From the NCBI RefSeq assembly GCF_000060285.1, contig NC_008555.1, forward strand, positions 558,001-622,000: 64,000 nucleotides of DNA. The letters run 5' to 3'. Below the pieces are notes generated by a model. It was not told the DNA's origin. It saw only the letters and a program-made list of their open reading frames with translations, and did not search any database. The translations under genes and the position numbers were made by a program. This document shows, piece by piece, positions 27,811-37,647 of the stretch. Every line of letters starts with the position of its first letter. Positions within the stretch are counted from its first letter, which is position 1. The DNA is from Listeria welshimeri serovar 6b str. SLCC5334. GTDB taxonomy: Bacteria; Bacillota; Bacilli; Lactobacillales; Listeriaceae.

Positions 27811-30141
27811 ATGAAACAAAACTTTGATGACCGTAAAATTGTAAAACAATATCGTGAAATTGCCCGCCAAATCGTAAAAAAAGAAGGCTTATATAAAAAT
27901 ATGGATCAAGATGAACTTCGCGAACAAACTAATTATTGGCGTGAAAAGTTCAAAACAAAAGAAATGTCCGAACGAGACAAAATTAATATTTTCGCATTAG
28001 CAAGAGAAGCTGCAAGTCGAATTATCGGACTAGATGCAGTAGTCGTTCAATTAATTGGTGCGCTTGTTCTTGGTGATGGTAAAGTGGCAGAAATGAAAAC
28101 CGGTGAAGGTAAAACATTAATGTCTTTATTTGTGATGTTTATTGAAGTAATGCGCGGAAACCGTGTCCACCTTGTAACAGCAAATGAATATTTAGCAAGA
28201 CGGGACCGCGAAGAAATTGGTCAAGTTTTAGAGTATCTAGGGATTTCTGTAGCACTAAATGAATCTGATTTAGATAAAGACCAAAAGAAAGCAATTTACA
28301 CAGCAGATGTCATTTATGGAACTGCTTCTGAATTTGGATTTGATTATTTACGTGATAATATGGTGCGCCAAAAAGAAGATAAAGTACAAAGCGGACTGGA
28401 TTTTGTTTTGATTGATGAAGCGGATTCTATTTTAATTGACGAAGCTAGAACACCTCTGCTTATTTCTGATCGGAAAGAAGAAGATTTATCTCTTTATCAA
28501 ACAGCGAATAAGCTTGTGAAAACTATGCTGAAAGATGAATATGAGATTGAAGAACATAAACGTTTTGTTTGGTTAAACGATGCAGGAATTGAAAAAGCAC
28601 AGAAATTTTGGGGTGTAGAGTCACTTTATTCTGCGGAAGGGCAAGCTGAACTTCGAATTACGATGCTTTTGATGCGTGCACACTTTTTAATGCACAAAGA
28701 TAAAGACTATGTTGTTCTGGATGATGAAGTGTTAATTATCGATCCGCATACTGGTCGCGCGCTTCCAGGTCGCCGTTTTAATGATGGACTTCATCAAGCA
28801 ATTGAAGCGAAAGAAGAGGTCGAAGTAAAAGAAGAGTCACGAACGCTTGCGACAATCACTATCCAAAACTACTTCCGGATGTATAAAAAGATTTCCGGGA
28901 TGACAGGAACTGCCAAAACAGAAGAAGAAGAATTTCGTCAAATTTATAATATGGATGTTGTTGTTATCCCAACGAATTTACGAATTAATCGTGAAGATGT
29001 GCCAGATGATATTTTTTATACAAAAAAAGAAAAAGGTCGAGCGATTGTTTATGAAGTATCATGGCGCTATGAAAAAGGTCAACCCACTTTAATCGGAACT
29101 TCCTCCATAAAGAGCAATGAATGGATTAGCGGCTTGCTTGATGCGGCAGGAATTCCACATCAAGTTTTAAATGCCAAAAATCATGCTCAGGAAGCAGAAA
29201 TAATTGCAAAAGCTGGTAAACGTGGCATGGTTACCTTGGCTACAAACATGGCAGGTCGTGGAACGGATATTAAATTAGATCCGGATGTTCATAAACTTGG
29301 TGGACTTGCAGTAATTGGTACTGAACGCCATGAAAGCCGTCGTATTGATTTGCAGTTGATGGGACGTTCAGGTAGACGTGGAGATCCAGGTTTTAGTAAA
29401 TTTATGATTTCTTTAGAGGATGATTTATTAGAACAATTTGAAAGTAAAAGCTGGGAAAAGCTCTCTGTAAAACTAAAACGAAAAGCACCACGAGATGGAA
29501 AGCCTGTTAATTCGAGTAAAATTCATGCGGTTGTCGTTAACGCTCAAAAACGGCTTGAAGGTGCCAATTACGACATTCGTAAAGATTTACTTTCTTATGA
29601 TGAAGTAATTGATTTACAACGGAAGATGGTCTATAAAGAACGTGATTTACTACTAGAGAGAAATAAACTCGGCGTTTCCTCTGAGAAAATTCTTCGTGAA
29701 GTTGCGGAATATGCCTTTATTCATCCAGTAGATATTGAACAAGAAAAACTAGAGAAATATTATGCTCGTCAAAAAGAATTGCTTGGCGGGACAAAATTCC
29801 CTGTTTCCTTTGATGAAGTATCTTTAATGGAACCAGCAGAAGTAGTAGAAAAAATTGTTACTTGGCACAAAAAAGAACGTGATAAGTTCCCAATTGAAAC
29901 TATAACAGCCATTGAAAAAGAAGTGTATTTGAACTTGATGGACCAGATGTGGGTTATGCACCTCGATGCAATGGTACAACTACGGGAAGGGATCCATTTA
30001 CGCGCTTATGGGCAGCAGGATCCCCTTGTGATGTATCAAAAAGAGGGAGCTCAATTATTTGAAAAATTCCAAGCTGATTATCATTTTTATTTCGCGCATG
30101 CGTTGCTCGAACTTGATCCAGATGGATTGGTGCAAGGATAA
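27811..30141 (+). CDS. secA2: Accessory Sec translocase ATPase SecA2
   Basis: 776 residues from ATG 27811, chosen for the GGAGG site and because it equals the known SecA2 length in Listeria. Walker A-like MKTGEGKTLMSL, DEAD-box-like VLIDEADSILIDEART and LATNMAGRGTDIKL plus QLMGRSGRRGDPG helicase motifs define the SecA motor. It lacks the C-terminal zinc-binding tail of housekeeping SecA. It drives export of a subset of proteins, including p60 and NamA in L. monocytogenes. It is adjacent to its substrate gene iap but divergent from it. Confidence 0.97.
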   Translation: MKQNFDDRKIVKQYREIARQIVKKEGLYKNMDQDELREQTNYWREKFKTKEMSERDKINIFALAREAASRIIGLDAVVVQLIGALVLGDGKVAEMKTGEGKTLMSLFVMFIEVMRGNRVHLVTANEYLARRDREEIGQVLEYLGISVALNESDLDKDQKKAIYTADVIYGTASEFGFDYLRDNMVRQKEDKVQSGLDFVLIDEADSILIDEARTPLLISDRKEEDLSLYQTANKLVKTMLKDEYEIEEHKRFVWLNDAGIEKAQKFWGVESLYSAEGQAELRITMLLMRAHFLMHKDKDYVVLDDEVLIIDPHTGRALPGRRFNDGLHQAIEAKEEVEVKEESRTLATITIQNYFRMYKKISGMTGTAKTEEEEFRQIYNMDVVVIPTNLRINREDVPDDIFYTKKEKGRAIVYEVSWRYEKGQPTLIGTSSIKSNEWISGLLDAAGIPHQVLNAKNHAQEAEIIAKAGKRGMVTLATNMAGRGTDIKLDPDVHKLGGLAVIGTERHESRRIDLQLMGRSGRRGDPGFSKFMISLEDDLLEQFESKSWEKLSVKLKRKAPRDGKPVNSSKIHAVVVNAQKRLEGANYDIRKDLLSYDEVIDLQRKMVYKERDLLLERNKLGVSSEKILREVAEYAFIHPVDIEQEKLEKYYARQKELLGGTKFPVSFDEVSLMEPAEVVEKIVTWHKKERDKFPIETITAIEKEVYLNLMDQMWVMHLDAMVQLREGIHLRAYGQQDPLVMYQKEGAQLFEKFQADYHFYFAHALLELDPDGLVQG

Positions 30142-30255
30142 GATTACAACTTGCGCCTGATTTTTTTCGATTTTATGGGTAAAATAGTGAGAACTGGGGT
30201 ATTAACCTATATAATAGTAACTAAAGAAAAATAAATAAAAAAAGAGGGTGGGACA

Positions 30256-31425
30256 GTGAAAGGGTCATTAACAAAATTTAAGCAATTTTTTATTGAAAAT
30301 AAGTTTGTGTTAGGTCTATTAATTTTTCTATTAGTAGCACTTGATATTTATGTTTTAACGAAGATATCCTTTATTTTTGATCCGCTAATGGTCATTCTTA
30401 AAACAGTTGCTGCGCCAATTATCTTGGCAGGGATTTCTTATTACTTATTTAATCCAATAATTGATTGGTTAGAGAAGAAAAAGTGGAAACGTGGCTGGGC
30501 AATTGCCTTGCTATATATAGTAATTATTGGCTTAATTATTCTACTATTTAGTTTCGTCATACCAGCTGTAAAAGATCAAATTGTTAGCTTGTTCAAATCG
30601 TTCCCAGGTTACTGGGATCAAATCACACAAAGGTTCAATGAATTTAGTCGATCAAGCCTTTTTGACCAACTAAAAGACAAACTGAGTACGAATATGAGCG
30701 ATATTATGAAAACAATTTCGACAAAAGGAACTTCTGTAGTTAATAGCGCTATTTCAAGTATTGGTAATATTGTTGGAACTGTAACCGAAGTAGTTTTAGC
30801 AATTGTAACTACCCCGCTTGTATTATTCTACTTATTAAAAGATGGGAAGAAATTGCCAGACTTTCTTTTAAAAATGTTACCTGTAAATGGTCGTGCACAT
30901 ACTCGTCAAGTACTTGGTGAAGCAAACCACCAAATTAGTTCTTATATTCGTGGTCAAATTATCGTTAGTTTATGTATAGGTATTTTGCTATTTATTGGTT
31001 ATTTAATTATCGGCTTACCATATGCATTAACACTTGCGATTATAGCAGCGTGTACTAGTATTGTTCCTTACTTAGGGCCTGCAATTGCAATTACACCAGC
31101 TATTATTATCGCGATTGTAACATCACCATGGTTATTAATTAAATTAATTATTGTATGGTGTGTGGTGCAATTACTAGAAGGTAAATTTATTTCACCACAA
31201 GTAATGGGTAAAACACTCAAAGTACATCCAATCACGATTTTATTTGTTATTTTGGTAGCTGGAAATCTTTTCGGTGTATTAGGAGTTATCTTTGCAGTTC
31301 CTGGATATGCGGTGCTCAAAGTTATTGTTACCCATGTATTTATATGGTTCAAACGAGTTTCTGGCTTATACGGCGAACAACCTGAAAGTGAGTATGTTGT
31401 CACCCCTCCAGAAGAAAAAGAATGA
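30256..31425 (+). CDS. AI-2E family transporter (YdbI/PerM-like)
   Basis: A 389-residue membrane protein with a GTG start behind GAGGGTGGG. It has about seven to eight hydrophobic segments with the typical two N-terminal hairpins, a soluble loop (120-190), and the C-terminal cluster GLPYALTLAIIAACTSIVPYLGPAIA. The family includes AI-2 exporters and Na+(Li+)/H+ antiporters; substrate cannot be assigned. A TATAAT at 30210-30215 is a candidate -10, so it likely has its own promoter apart from secA2. Confidence 0.85.
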   Translation: MKGSLTKFKQFFIENKFVLGLLIFLLVALDIYVLTKISFIFDPLMVILKTVAAPIILAGISYYLFNPIIDWLEKKKWKRGWAIALLYIVIIGLIILLFSFVIPAVKDQIVSLFKSFPGYWDQITQRFNEFSRSSLFDQLKDKLSTNMSDIMKTISTKGTSVVNSAISSIGNIVGTVTEVVLAIVTTPLVLFYLLKDGKKLPDFLLKMLPVNGRAHTRQVLGEANHQISSYIRGQIIVSLCIGILLFIGYLIIGLPYALTLAIIAACTSIVPYLGPAIAITPAIIIAIVTSPWLLIKLIIVWCVVQLLEGKFISPQVMGKTLKVHPITILFVILVAGNLFGVLGVIFAVPGYAVLKVIVTHVFIWFKRVSGLYGEQPESEYVVTPPEEKE

Positions 31426-31432
31426 CTAATTT

Positions 31433-31482
31433 AAGCTCTATTCGATAGAAAATGATTCATTTCTATCGAATAGAGCTTTTTT
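31433..31482 (+). terminator. Strong intrinsic terminator of the AI-2E gene
   Basis: A perfect 19-bp stem from 31433-31451 to 31460-31478 is followed by T-run. It isolates the gene from the WxL locus. Confidence 0.92.
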
Positions 31483-31694
31483 GTATATTATGGGGTTGAA
31501 TAAAAAAGTTCACAAAAAAGACACAAAATTTCTCTTTACAATCTTATCATTGCAACAGAGCTGTTTTATGTAATAATTATTACGTTGCAAAGTTATTAAA
31601 GTGATAAATTTTACTATTTTTCATAAATTGTACATTGAATTCGACTCTCTTTCATCATAATATAAAAACATTGCATGATGAAAGGAGAAAGAAA

Positions 31695-32408
31695 ATGATT
31701 TTCAAAAAAACTTTAATAGTAGGATTAATTAGCATAAGTTCAGTCACACTTTTTGCACCATCAGCTTTTGCTGTAACTTCCGAGGGGGATTCAAAAGCTT
31801 CTATTAAATTCAAGGCAGGTACTGGAATTGTAAACCCAGTTGATCCAGAAGATCCGTCGAAACCAATTGAGCCAACAGATCCAAGTAATCCAACAAATCC
31901 TGGGACTGGAAATACTGGTTCACTGACACTGGATTATGTCTCTTCTGTTAATTTTGGAGAGCATGAAGTATCTTCTAAGGAAGAAAGCTATTCCTCAACA
32001 GCAAGAAAACCGTTTATTCAAGTATCTGACCGCCGAGGAACAGGAGCTGGCTGGAAGGTCACTGCAACTGCATCTGCATTCAAAAATGAAGAAGGAACAG
32101 CATCTCTTTCAGGAGCCGAACTATCATTTAAAAACGGTGAAACAGCCTCAACTAGTACAACAGCAACATCTCCTAAAGCTGTTCAAACAGTAGAGTTACC
32201 AACAGATGGAACTTCTATTGTAAATGTAGTTTCTGCTAAAGAATCGGAAGGTATGGGAACATGGATCAATCGTTGGTTTGGAGCTAATCCGAATGATACT
32301 GCCAGCTTAAACGACAATGTGAAATTGACGATACCAGCAGGAAGCGCAACACTTGGCGACCATGAAGCAACGATTACATGGACATTATCTGACGCGCCTG
32401 GAGTTTAA
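31695..32408 (+). CDS. WxL-domain surface protein (small)
   Basis: 237 residues from ATG 31695, preceded by AAAGGAG. A signal peptide ends near FAPSAFA; a Pro-rich linker with PEDPSKPIEPTDPSNP follows, then a WxL domain. The first motif is degenerate (GWKVTATAS), the second intact (TWTLSDAPGV at the C-terminus). WxL domains attach non-covalently to peptidoglycan. It is the first gene of a three-gene WxL/DUF916/WxL locus; a hairpin-T-run follows it, so it may be expressed at a higher level than the downstream genes. Confidence 0.9.
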   Translation: MIFKKTLIVGLISISSVTLFAPSAFAVTSEGDSKASIKFKAGTGIVNPVDPEDPSKPIEPTDPSNPTNPGTGNTGSLTLDYVSSVNFGEHEVSSKEESYSSTARKPFIQVSDRRGTGAGWKVTATASAFKNEEGTASLSGAELSFKNGETASTSTTATSPKAVQTVELPTDGTSIVNVVSAKESEGMGTWINRWFGANPNDTASLNDNVKLTIPAGSATLGDHEATITWTLSDAPGV

Positions 32409-32410
32409 AA

Positions 32411-32453
32411 AATTTGCGTTTAGAAAGTTTATTTCTAAACGCAAAATTTTTAT
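32411..32453 (+). terminator. Internal (attenuating) terminator in the WxL locus
   Basis: TTGCGTTTAGAAA / TTTCTAAACGCAA stem followed by TTTTT lies between the small WxL gene and the DUF916 gene, whose start is only 64 bases after the first stop. Partial read-through would give graded expression. Confidence 0.75.
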
Positions 32454-32472
32454 TAAAGAAAGGAAGGTTTAA

Positions 32473-33498
32473 TTGAAAAAAAGTTTTCTTAGTGTATTGT
32501 TCGGGGTTTCTTTTTTAGTTATTTTCTGCGGTATTACAGAAGCAAAAGCGGCAGAAGGAGACGTAGGCTTTTCTGTTCAAGCTAATATTCCCGCGAATCA
32601 AGTGGATAAAAAACAAACTTACTTTGATTTAAAAATGAAGCCTAAACAAAAACAAACTGTAGAAATTGAGGTAATGAATAGCTCAAATGAAGAAATCCAA
32701 GTTGAAGCATCAGTTAACTATGCGTCAACTAACCAAACGGGAGTTATCGATTATACTAAAAATGATTTGACGAAAAAAGACAAAAGTCTCAAATATCCTT
32801 TACCAAGCATTGCTAAAATACCGGACGATCAAAAACACCTAACGATACCAATTAACGGTAAAAAAACAGTAAAAGTTACGATTGAAATGCCAAGTGAATC
32901 AGTAGATGGCGTGATACTTGGTGCTGTGCAATTTAAAAAGAAAAATACAACAGAAAATAAACAAACAAAAGGTATCTCTCTTAAAAATGAATATTCCTAT
33001 ATTGTTGGTATGCAATTAACTGAAACCGACAAACAAGTTACCCCGCATATGAACTTATTAAGTGTCAAACCAGCACTCGTTAATTACCACACCACAGTAG
33101 TTGCTAAATTACAAAATGATCAACCTGTCATTATTAAAAATTTAAGCATTGATGCGAAAGTTTATCAACAAAATTCGGATAAAATGCTTTACCAAACGAA
33201 AAAAGCAGATATGATAGTGGCTCCAAATTCAAATTTTAATTTTGGTATTGATTGGAAAAACAAACCACTAAAAGAAGGAAAATATCGTTTAAAAATGACT
33301 GCGACGAATGGCGTCGAGACATGGGAATGGGATGAAGCATTCACGATAGGTAAAGAAGGTCAAGATTTAAATAAAGACGCAGTAAATTTAAAACAAAATA
33401 ACGGTTGGTTGTATGTGGCGATTGCTGCAGGAGCTTTCCTTATAGTATTAATTATTATTTTAGTCATTAGAAAACGAAGAAAAAACAAAGAAAAATAA
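32473..33498 (+). CDS. WxL-interacting protein, DUF916/DUF3324 membrane protein
   Basis: 341 residues with a TTG start behind AAGGAAGG. Signal peptide to about AKAAEG; a beta-rich DUF916 domain (FSVQANIPANQ, VEIEVMNSSNEEIQVEASVNY); a DUF3324 domain with the DGVILGAVQFKK motif; then a C-terminal membrane helix (about 312-334) and the basic tail RKRRKNKEK. Members bind both WxL proteins and peptidoglycan, forming surface complexes. Its position between two WxL genes fits that role. Confidence 0.9.
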   Translation: MKKSFLSVLFGVSFLVIFCGITEAKAAEGDVGFSVQANIPANQVDKKQTYFDLKMKPKQKQTVEIEVMNSSNEEIQVEASVNYASTNQTGVIDYTKNDLTKKDKSLKYPLPSIAKIPDDQKHLTIPINGKKTVKVTIEMPSESVDGVILGAVQFKKKNTTENKQTKGISLKNEYSYIVGMQLTETDKQVTPHMNLLSVKPALVNYHTTVVAKLQNDQPVIIKNLSIDAKVYQQNSDKMLYQTKKADMIVAPNSNFNFGIDWKNKPLKEGKYRLKMTATNGVETWEWDEAFTIGKEGQDLNKDAVNLKQNNGWLYVAIAAGAFLIVLIIILVIRKRRKNKEK

Positions 33499-33515
33499 AG
33501 AAAGGAGCTAGCACA

Positions 33516-35981
33516 TTGGCCTTTAAAAAAATAATACTTATATTGACCATGGTAGCTCTTTTTCTAAGTGTTAAAATAGTTGCCCAAGCAGAAACTGGAA
33601 ATGTTAATTTAGAATCAAATGAAGCAGTAGTAACCAACTTTGCAGAATTAAAACAAGCAATTTCCGAAAATAATGGAATTGATACAGTTTATTTAGGCGC
33701 GGATGTTGAGTTGTCAGGAGGAATAATAATACCAGATTCCAAGAAAACTTTTACCTTATCTGGGAAGGATCCTGCAACAGGTGTCATTCACACATTAACA
33801 GAAACAATGGCCTCATCTGGTGCGCAAAGTAGTGTTATCACTGTAAATACAAATACTGGCGCAAAAGAAACAACACTCAAAGATTTAAATATTATCGGAA
33901 AAAATTATTATGGTACGATTTCCGTTTATGGCGCTGCAAAAAATGTGGTACAAAACTATGAAAATATCCGTTATCAAGGTCCGCAAATGATTTATAATTT
34001 GAATGGAACAGCCAATTTTAAAGGGACAAATGATGTAAGGATTGCATCTGTAGTGACTGGTTCTGCAACACCAAATGAAGTAGCCGAAATCAAAGGTGTG
34101 AATGTGTCTGGAAAGCTGAATATCGACCATGCAAGTCCTAATGCAAATAGTACTTTTTGGTTTGGTAGCGGGACTTCTGAAGTGAACACTTTTACAGTAG
34201 AAGAAGGGGCAGATGTTAGTGTCAATTCTAATGGGACAGGGATGTTTTATCGTTCAGGCGTAAAACCAATAGATATTGATGTAAAAAAGAATGCAAAACT
34301 AACTATTACATCTAACAATAATATTTTTCGAGATAACCCAGGTGGTGCAGTTAAAATTGCTGAAGGTGCAGATGTGACAATGACAAAAACAGCCGGTGGA
34401 AATCCGCTTCTTTGGTCCGCAGATGATATTACCGTCAGTCCCAATGCTCGTTTAATTTTGAATAAAACAGGTGGAACTGGCTATGTTATTCAATTTTATA
34501 ATGGAACTGCGAAGTTAGAGGTTCAAGATCCGCTAAGTTTTTTAGTTGCAACGAATACGAATACACCAATGTTTTATTGGCCTTATGCGAATACATTTAA
34601 TTTAGAGGCGCAATTGGTGAATTACTGGGATACAACTGGAGCATTTGATCGGACAGATGCACCGGCACAAATTTTTAGTTTGCCAACTGGAGAAAATGTT
34701 ACTGGGAGTTTAACGTATACTGGAACAACGACAAAGATTCTGGCTACTAATGCAGGAATGACTCCAACTAATTTTAATCAAAATACAGCGCGTATGATTG
34801 CGATGGGGCGTCTTGAGGGAACGATTAATCCGGTGACAGATGCAGATAGTGAAATTACAGGGACAGCGACTCCAAATGCTTTTATTACGATTACGTATAC
34901 AGAAAATGGTGAAAACAAGCTCTTAAATGGGCAAGCAGATGGTACTGGTGTTTATCGAATTGCTATCCCAGACGGTTTTATTAAACCCTATACTGATCTA
35001 GCCACAACGATTACACAAGATCAAAAACGGATTATATTAGATTCTGTAAATGTAAAAGACGTGACTCCTCCACGGGGAGATGCTATCCCGCAAGTATTAA
35101 ATATAGGGGATTCAATCCCAGATGCATATAAATTAGTTACAAACATTACTGATCACTCAGATGGAACGGCGGGTGAAGGAGTCACTATAACTATTCTGAA
35201 TGAACCAGATACAAATGTTTTTGGTCCAGCAGAAGCAATTGTTCGTTTAGAAGACAAAGCACATAACTACGCTGACATCCGCGTACCGGTTTTTATCAAA
35301 GATGATATGACTGAAATACAAAATGATATAGCGCTACGAGCAGAAGATTTTGCTGTAAATGTAAAAGACATCATAGATCTTAATGATACAGATTTACAAC
35401 AATTAATTTTAAATAAATCAGGTGCAAAAGCTTATAATACCGAAACTGGTGAAAACTTAACAACTCAAATTAAAGTAACTAGCACAACGCTCAAAAAAGA
35501 AACAGGAACTTATACAGCTACTATCCAAATTGGAACTGTAACAAAAGAAATTACCATTCAAGTAACAGGAGAACTAAAATTCAATCATGTGCCAGAAACG
35601 ATTTCTTTTGAAACAATAGAACTAAATAAACAAAAAAATATCGCTAAACGAAAGGAAGACTTTGATTTATCCATTCTTGATTCAAGAGGGGCAGATAATG
35701 GCTTCAGTGTAACAGTAACTGTTAAATCACCACTAACTTCAACGACAAATCCTTCTCATATTTTGTCAGATGGACTTATCTTTATTGATAGTAATGGCGA
35801 GAAAAGAGTGCTTTCATCAGAACCAACAACCGTTTTTCAATCGCAAGTTACTCAAGATATGATTGTTCCGGTAGAATGGGACACAAACCAAGGTATACTT
35901 ATCGAAGCGGATGCAGCTGAAGCTTATAGCGATGAAAATTATGAAACAACAATTGAGTGGACTTTAACCGACGCTCCATAA
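33516..35981 (+). CDS. Large WxL-type surface protein with beta-helix-like repeats
   Basis: 821 residues with a TTG start behind AAAGGAGC. A signal peptide is followed by a pectate-lyase-like parallel beta-helix region (about 40-330: DTVYLGADVELSGGIIIPD, AEGADVTMTKTAGG), then Ig/Big-like units (residues 430-680) and a terminal WxL-like domain ending TIEWTLTDAP. The first WxL motif appears lost (GFSVTVTV). It is probably displayed on the wall via the neighbouring DUF916 protein. The ligand is unknown. Confidence 0.82.
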   Translation: MAFKKIILILTMVALFLSVKIVAQAETGNVNLESNEAVVTNFAELKQAISENNGIDTVYLGADVELSGGIIIPDSKKTFTLSGKDPATGVIHTLTETMASSGAQSSVITVNTNTGAKETTLKDLNIIGKNYYGTISVYGAAKNVVQNYENIRYQGPQMIYNLNGTANFKGTNDVRIASVVTGSATPNEVAEIKGVNVSGKLNIDHASPNANSTFWFGSGTSEVNTFTVEEGADVSVNSNGTGMFYRSGVKPIDIDVKKNAKLTITSNNNIFRDNPGGAVKIAEGADVTMTKTAGGNPLLWSADDITVSPNARLILNKTGGTGYVIQFYNGTAKLEVQDPLSFLVATNTNTPMFYWPYANTFNLEAQLVNYWDTTGAFDRTDAPAQIFSLPTGENVTGSLTYTGTTTKILATNAGMTPTNFNQNTARMIAMGRLEGTINPVTDADSEITGTATPNAFITITYTENGENKLLNGQADGTGVYRIAIPDGFIKPYTDLATTITQDQKRIILDSVNVKDVTPPRGDAIPQVLNIGDSIPDAYKLVTNITDHSDGTAGEGVTITILNEPDTNVFGPAEAIVRLEDKAHNYADIRVPVFIKDDMTEIQNDIALRAEDFAVNVKDIIDLNDTDLQQLILNKSGAKAYNTETGENLTTQIKVTSTTLKKETGTYTATIQIGTVTKEITIQVTGELKFNHVPETISFETIELNKQKNIAKRKEDFDLSILDSRGADNGFSVTVTVKSPLTSTTNPSHILSDGLIFIDSNGEKRVLSSEPTTVFQSQVTQDMIVPVEWDTNQGILIEADAAEAYSDENYETTIEWTLTDAP

Positions 35982-36016
35982 AAAATCTGTTAGCGAAAAG
36001 TTAACAGATTTTTTTG
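35980..36016 (+). terminator. Intrinsic terminator of the WxL locus
   Basis: AAAATCTGTTA / TTAACAGATTTT stem and T-run directly after the large WxL gene. Confidence 0.85.
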
Positions 36017-36095
36017 TGTTATAAGCCCTTTGCTTTTATAAATTGCTAAGCGTTTCGTATAATAAGCATAAGTAATTCGCGAAAGGTGGGAAAGA

Positions 36096-37508
36096 ATGAC
36101 TTCAGTAATGTGGTTTCGCAGAGATCTTCGAATAAACGATAATAAAGCCCTCTATCATGCTAGTAAAGAGAATGATTTAATTTTGTTGTTTCAAGTTAAC
36201 CCAGAACAATTTATTTCAGGAAGTCCTAGTCATCAAGCATTTTTTTCGAGCGTGGCTAATTTTAAAAAAGAAATAGATAAAAATGCTCATTTACAAATTA
36301 TGTTTGGCGAACCAATTGAACTTTTGAAACGACTGAAAGATGCGATTCCAGCATGGGATAAAGTGTTTTTCAATCAAGATGAAACAGGATACGGAGCAAA
36401 AAGAGATAAAGCAGCACGCGCATTTTTTGAATATAACAATATTACTGTTCATGCTTATCATGATGCCTATCTTCATTCAGCCGAAGAAGTAAAAAAAACA
36501 TCCACAGAATACTATAAAATTTTCACTCCTTATTATAAAAAATGGCGTGAGGAAATAAAAGAAACGCCATTTAAGTCTGTTTTAACGCCAGAAAATATTA
36601 TAAAAAAAGAGTTATTTCCTCATGACGAAGAACAGTTTGAAAAATTAATTCAAGATTTACCTGAACTAGATTTGAAAGTGTTAGGAGAAGAGGCAGCAAA
36701 TACTCGGTTAAAAAATTTTATAAAGAGAGATTTAGCAGAATATGCCAAAGCGAGAGATATCCCAGACTCGGATCAAACTAGTCATTTATCACGTTATTTA
36801 CGCACGGGTGAAATTTCGATTAGAACCGTTTGGCAAGCATTGCAACAAACAAAACCCACAGAAGGCCGAGCAATATTTGAAAAAGAGTTATGTTGGCGCG
36901 ACTTTTATAACATGATTTATGTTTCTTTCCCAAATCAAAAAAACGAACCAATTCAAGAAAATTATCGTTTTATTGAGTGGGAAAATAATCGCGAGTTTTT
37001 CAAACAATGGCAAGAAGGTAAAACGGGTTATCCTCTCGTAGATGCGGCTATGCGTCAGTTGAAAGAAACGGGCTGGATGCATAACAGGCTAAGAATGATT
37101 ACGGCTTCCTTTTTGACTAAAGATTTACTGATTGATTGGCGTTATGGCGAGAAATATTTCCAACAAATGTTGATTGATTATGATCCAGCAAGTAATATCA
37201 GTGGTTGGCAATGGGCTGCATCAACCGGAACAGACGCAGTACCTTATTTTAGAATTTTTAACCCAACGACACAATCAGAAAAGTTTGATCCTTCTGGGAA
37301 ATTTATTCGTAAATATGTGGAAGAACTATCGAATTTGCCTGATAAATTTATCCATCAACCTGAAAAAATGTCTGAAAGCCAGCAAAAAGAGCATAATTTA
37401 ATTTTAGGAGACGATTATCCTTTGCCAATTGTTGACCATAAAGAGCGCCGAAAATTAGCAATTTCGCGTTATGAGTTTAGCAAAGAGCAGTTCAGGGGAA
37501 ATATATAA
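36096..37508 (+). CDS. phr: Deoxyribodipyrimidine photolyase
   Basis: A 470-residue class I CPD photolyase. MWFRRDLRINDNKAL is the antenna-domain N-terminus; the FAD domain shows ELCWRDFYNMI, WMHNRLRMITASFLTKDLLIDWRYGE and DPASNISGWQWAASTGTDA. It repairs cyclobutane pyrimidine dimers with light. AAAGGTGGG precedes the ATG. It is followed after 139 bases by a three-gene cluster of membrane and DegV proteins. Confidence 0.95.
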   Translation: MTSVMWFRRDLRINDNKALYHASKENDLILLFQVNPEQFISGSPSHQAFFSSVANFKKEIDKNAHLQIMFGEPIELLKRLKDAIPAWDKVFFNQDETGYGAKRDKAARAFFEYNNITVHAYHDAYLHSAEEVKKTSTEYYKIFTPYYKKWREEIKETPFKSVLTPENIIKKELFPHDEEQFEKLIQDLPELDLKVLGEEAANTRLKNFIKRDLAEYAKARDIPDSDQTSHLSRYLRTGEISIRTVWQALQQTKPTEGRAIFEKELCWRDFYNMIYVSFPNQKNEPIQENYRFIEWENNREFFKQWQEGKTGYPLVDAAMRQLKETGWMHNRLRMITASFLTKDLLIDWRYGEKYFQQMLIDYDPASNISGWQWAASTGTDAVPYFRIFNPTTQSEKFDPSGKFIRKYVEELSNLPDKFIHQPEKMSESQQKEHNLILGDDYPLPIVDHKERRKLAISRYEFSKEQFRGNI

Positions 37509-37620
37509 ATAATTGAGTCAATCATTTACTTAGTTAGATGGTTGATTTTTTGTGGAAGAGTTTATAAGAGTGAGTTTGAGCAACCTTCTAGGAGTAATAA
37601 CTTGGGTATGTTAAAATTCA

Positions 37621-37640
37621 CTTATCAAGTGATAAGGGGG
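37621..37640 (+). promoter_or_regulatory. Inverted repeat overlapping the ribosome site of the DUF2177 gene
   Basis: CTTATCA-AG-TGATAAG (37621-37636) runs into GGGG, so the 3' arm overlaps the Shine-Dalgarno AAGGGGG before ATG 37648. It may be an operator or, in RNA, a small hairpin that masks the start. Confidence 0.4.
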
Positions 37641-37647
37641 ATTCACA

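Noticed and set aside
30197-30202. GGGTAT as a sigma-B -10 before the AI-2E gene
   Set aside because: No GTTT-like -35 at 13-17 bases upstream; a TATAAT a few bases later is a better candidate.
37574-37609. Sigma-B promoter (GTTT ... GGGTAT) before the DUF2177 gene
   Set aside because: Spacer of 26 bases is far too long.
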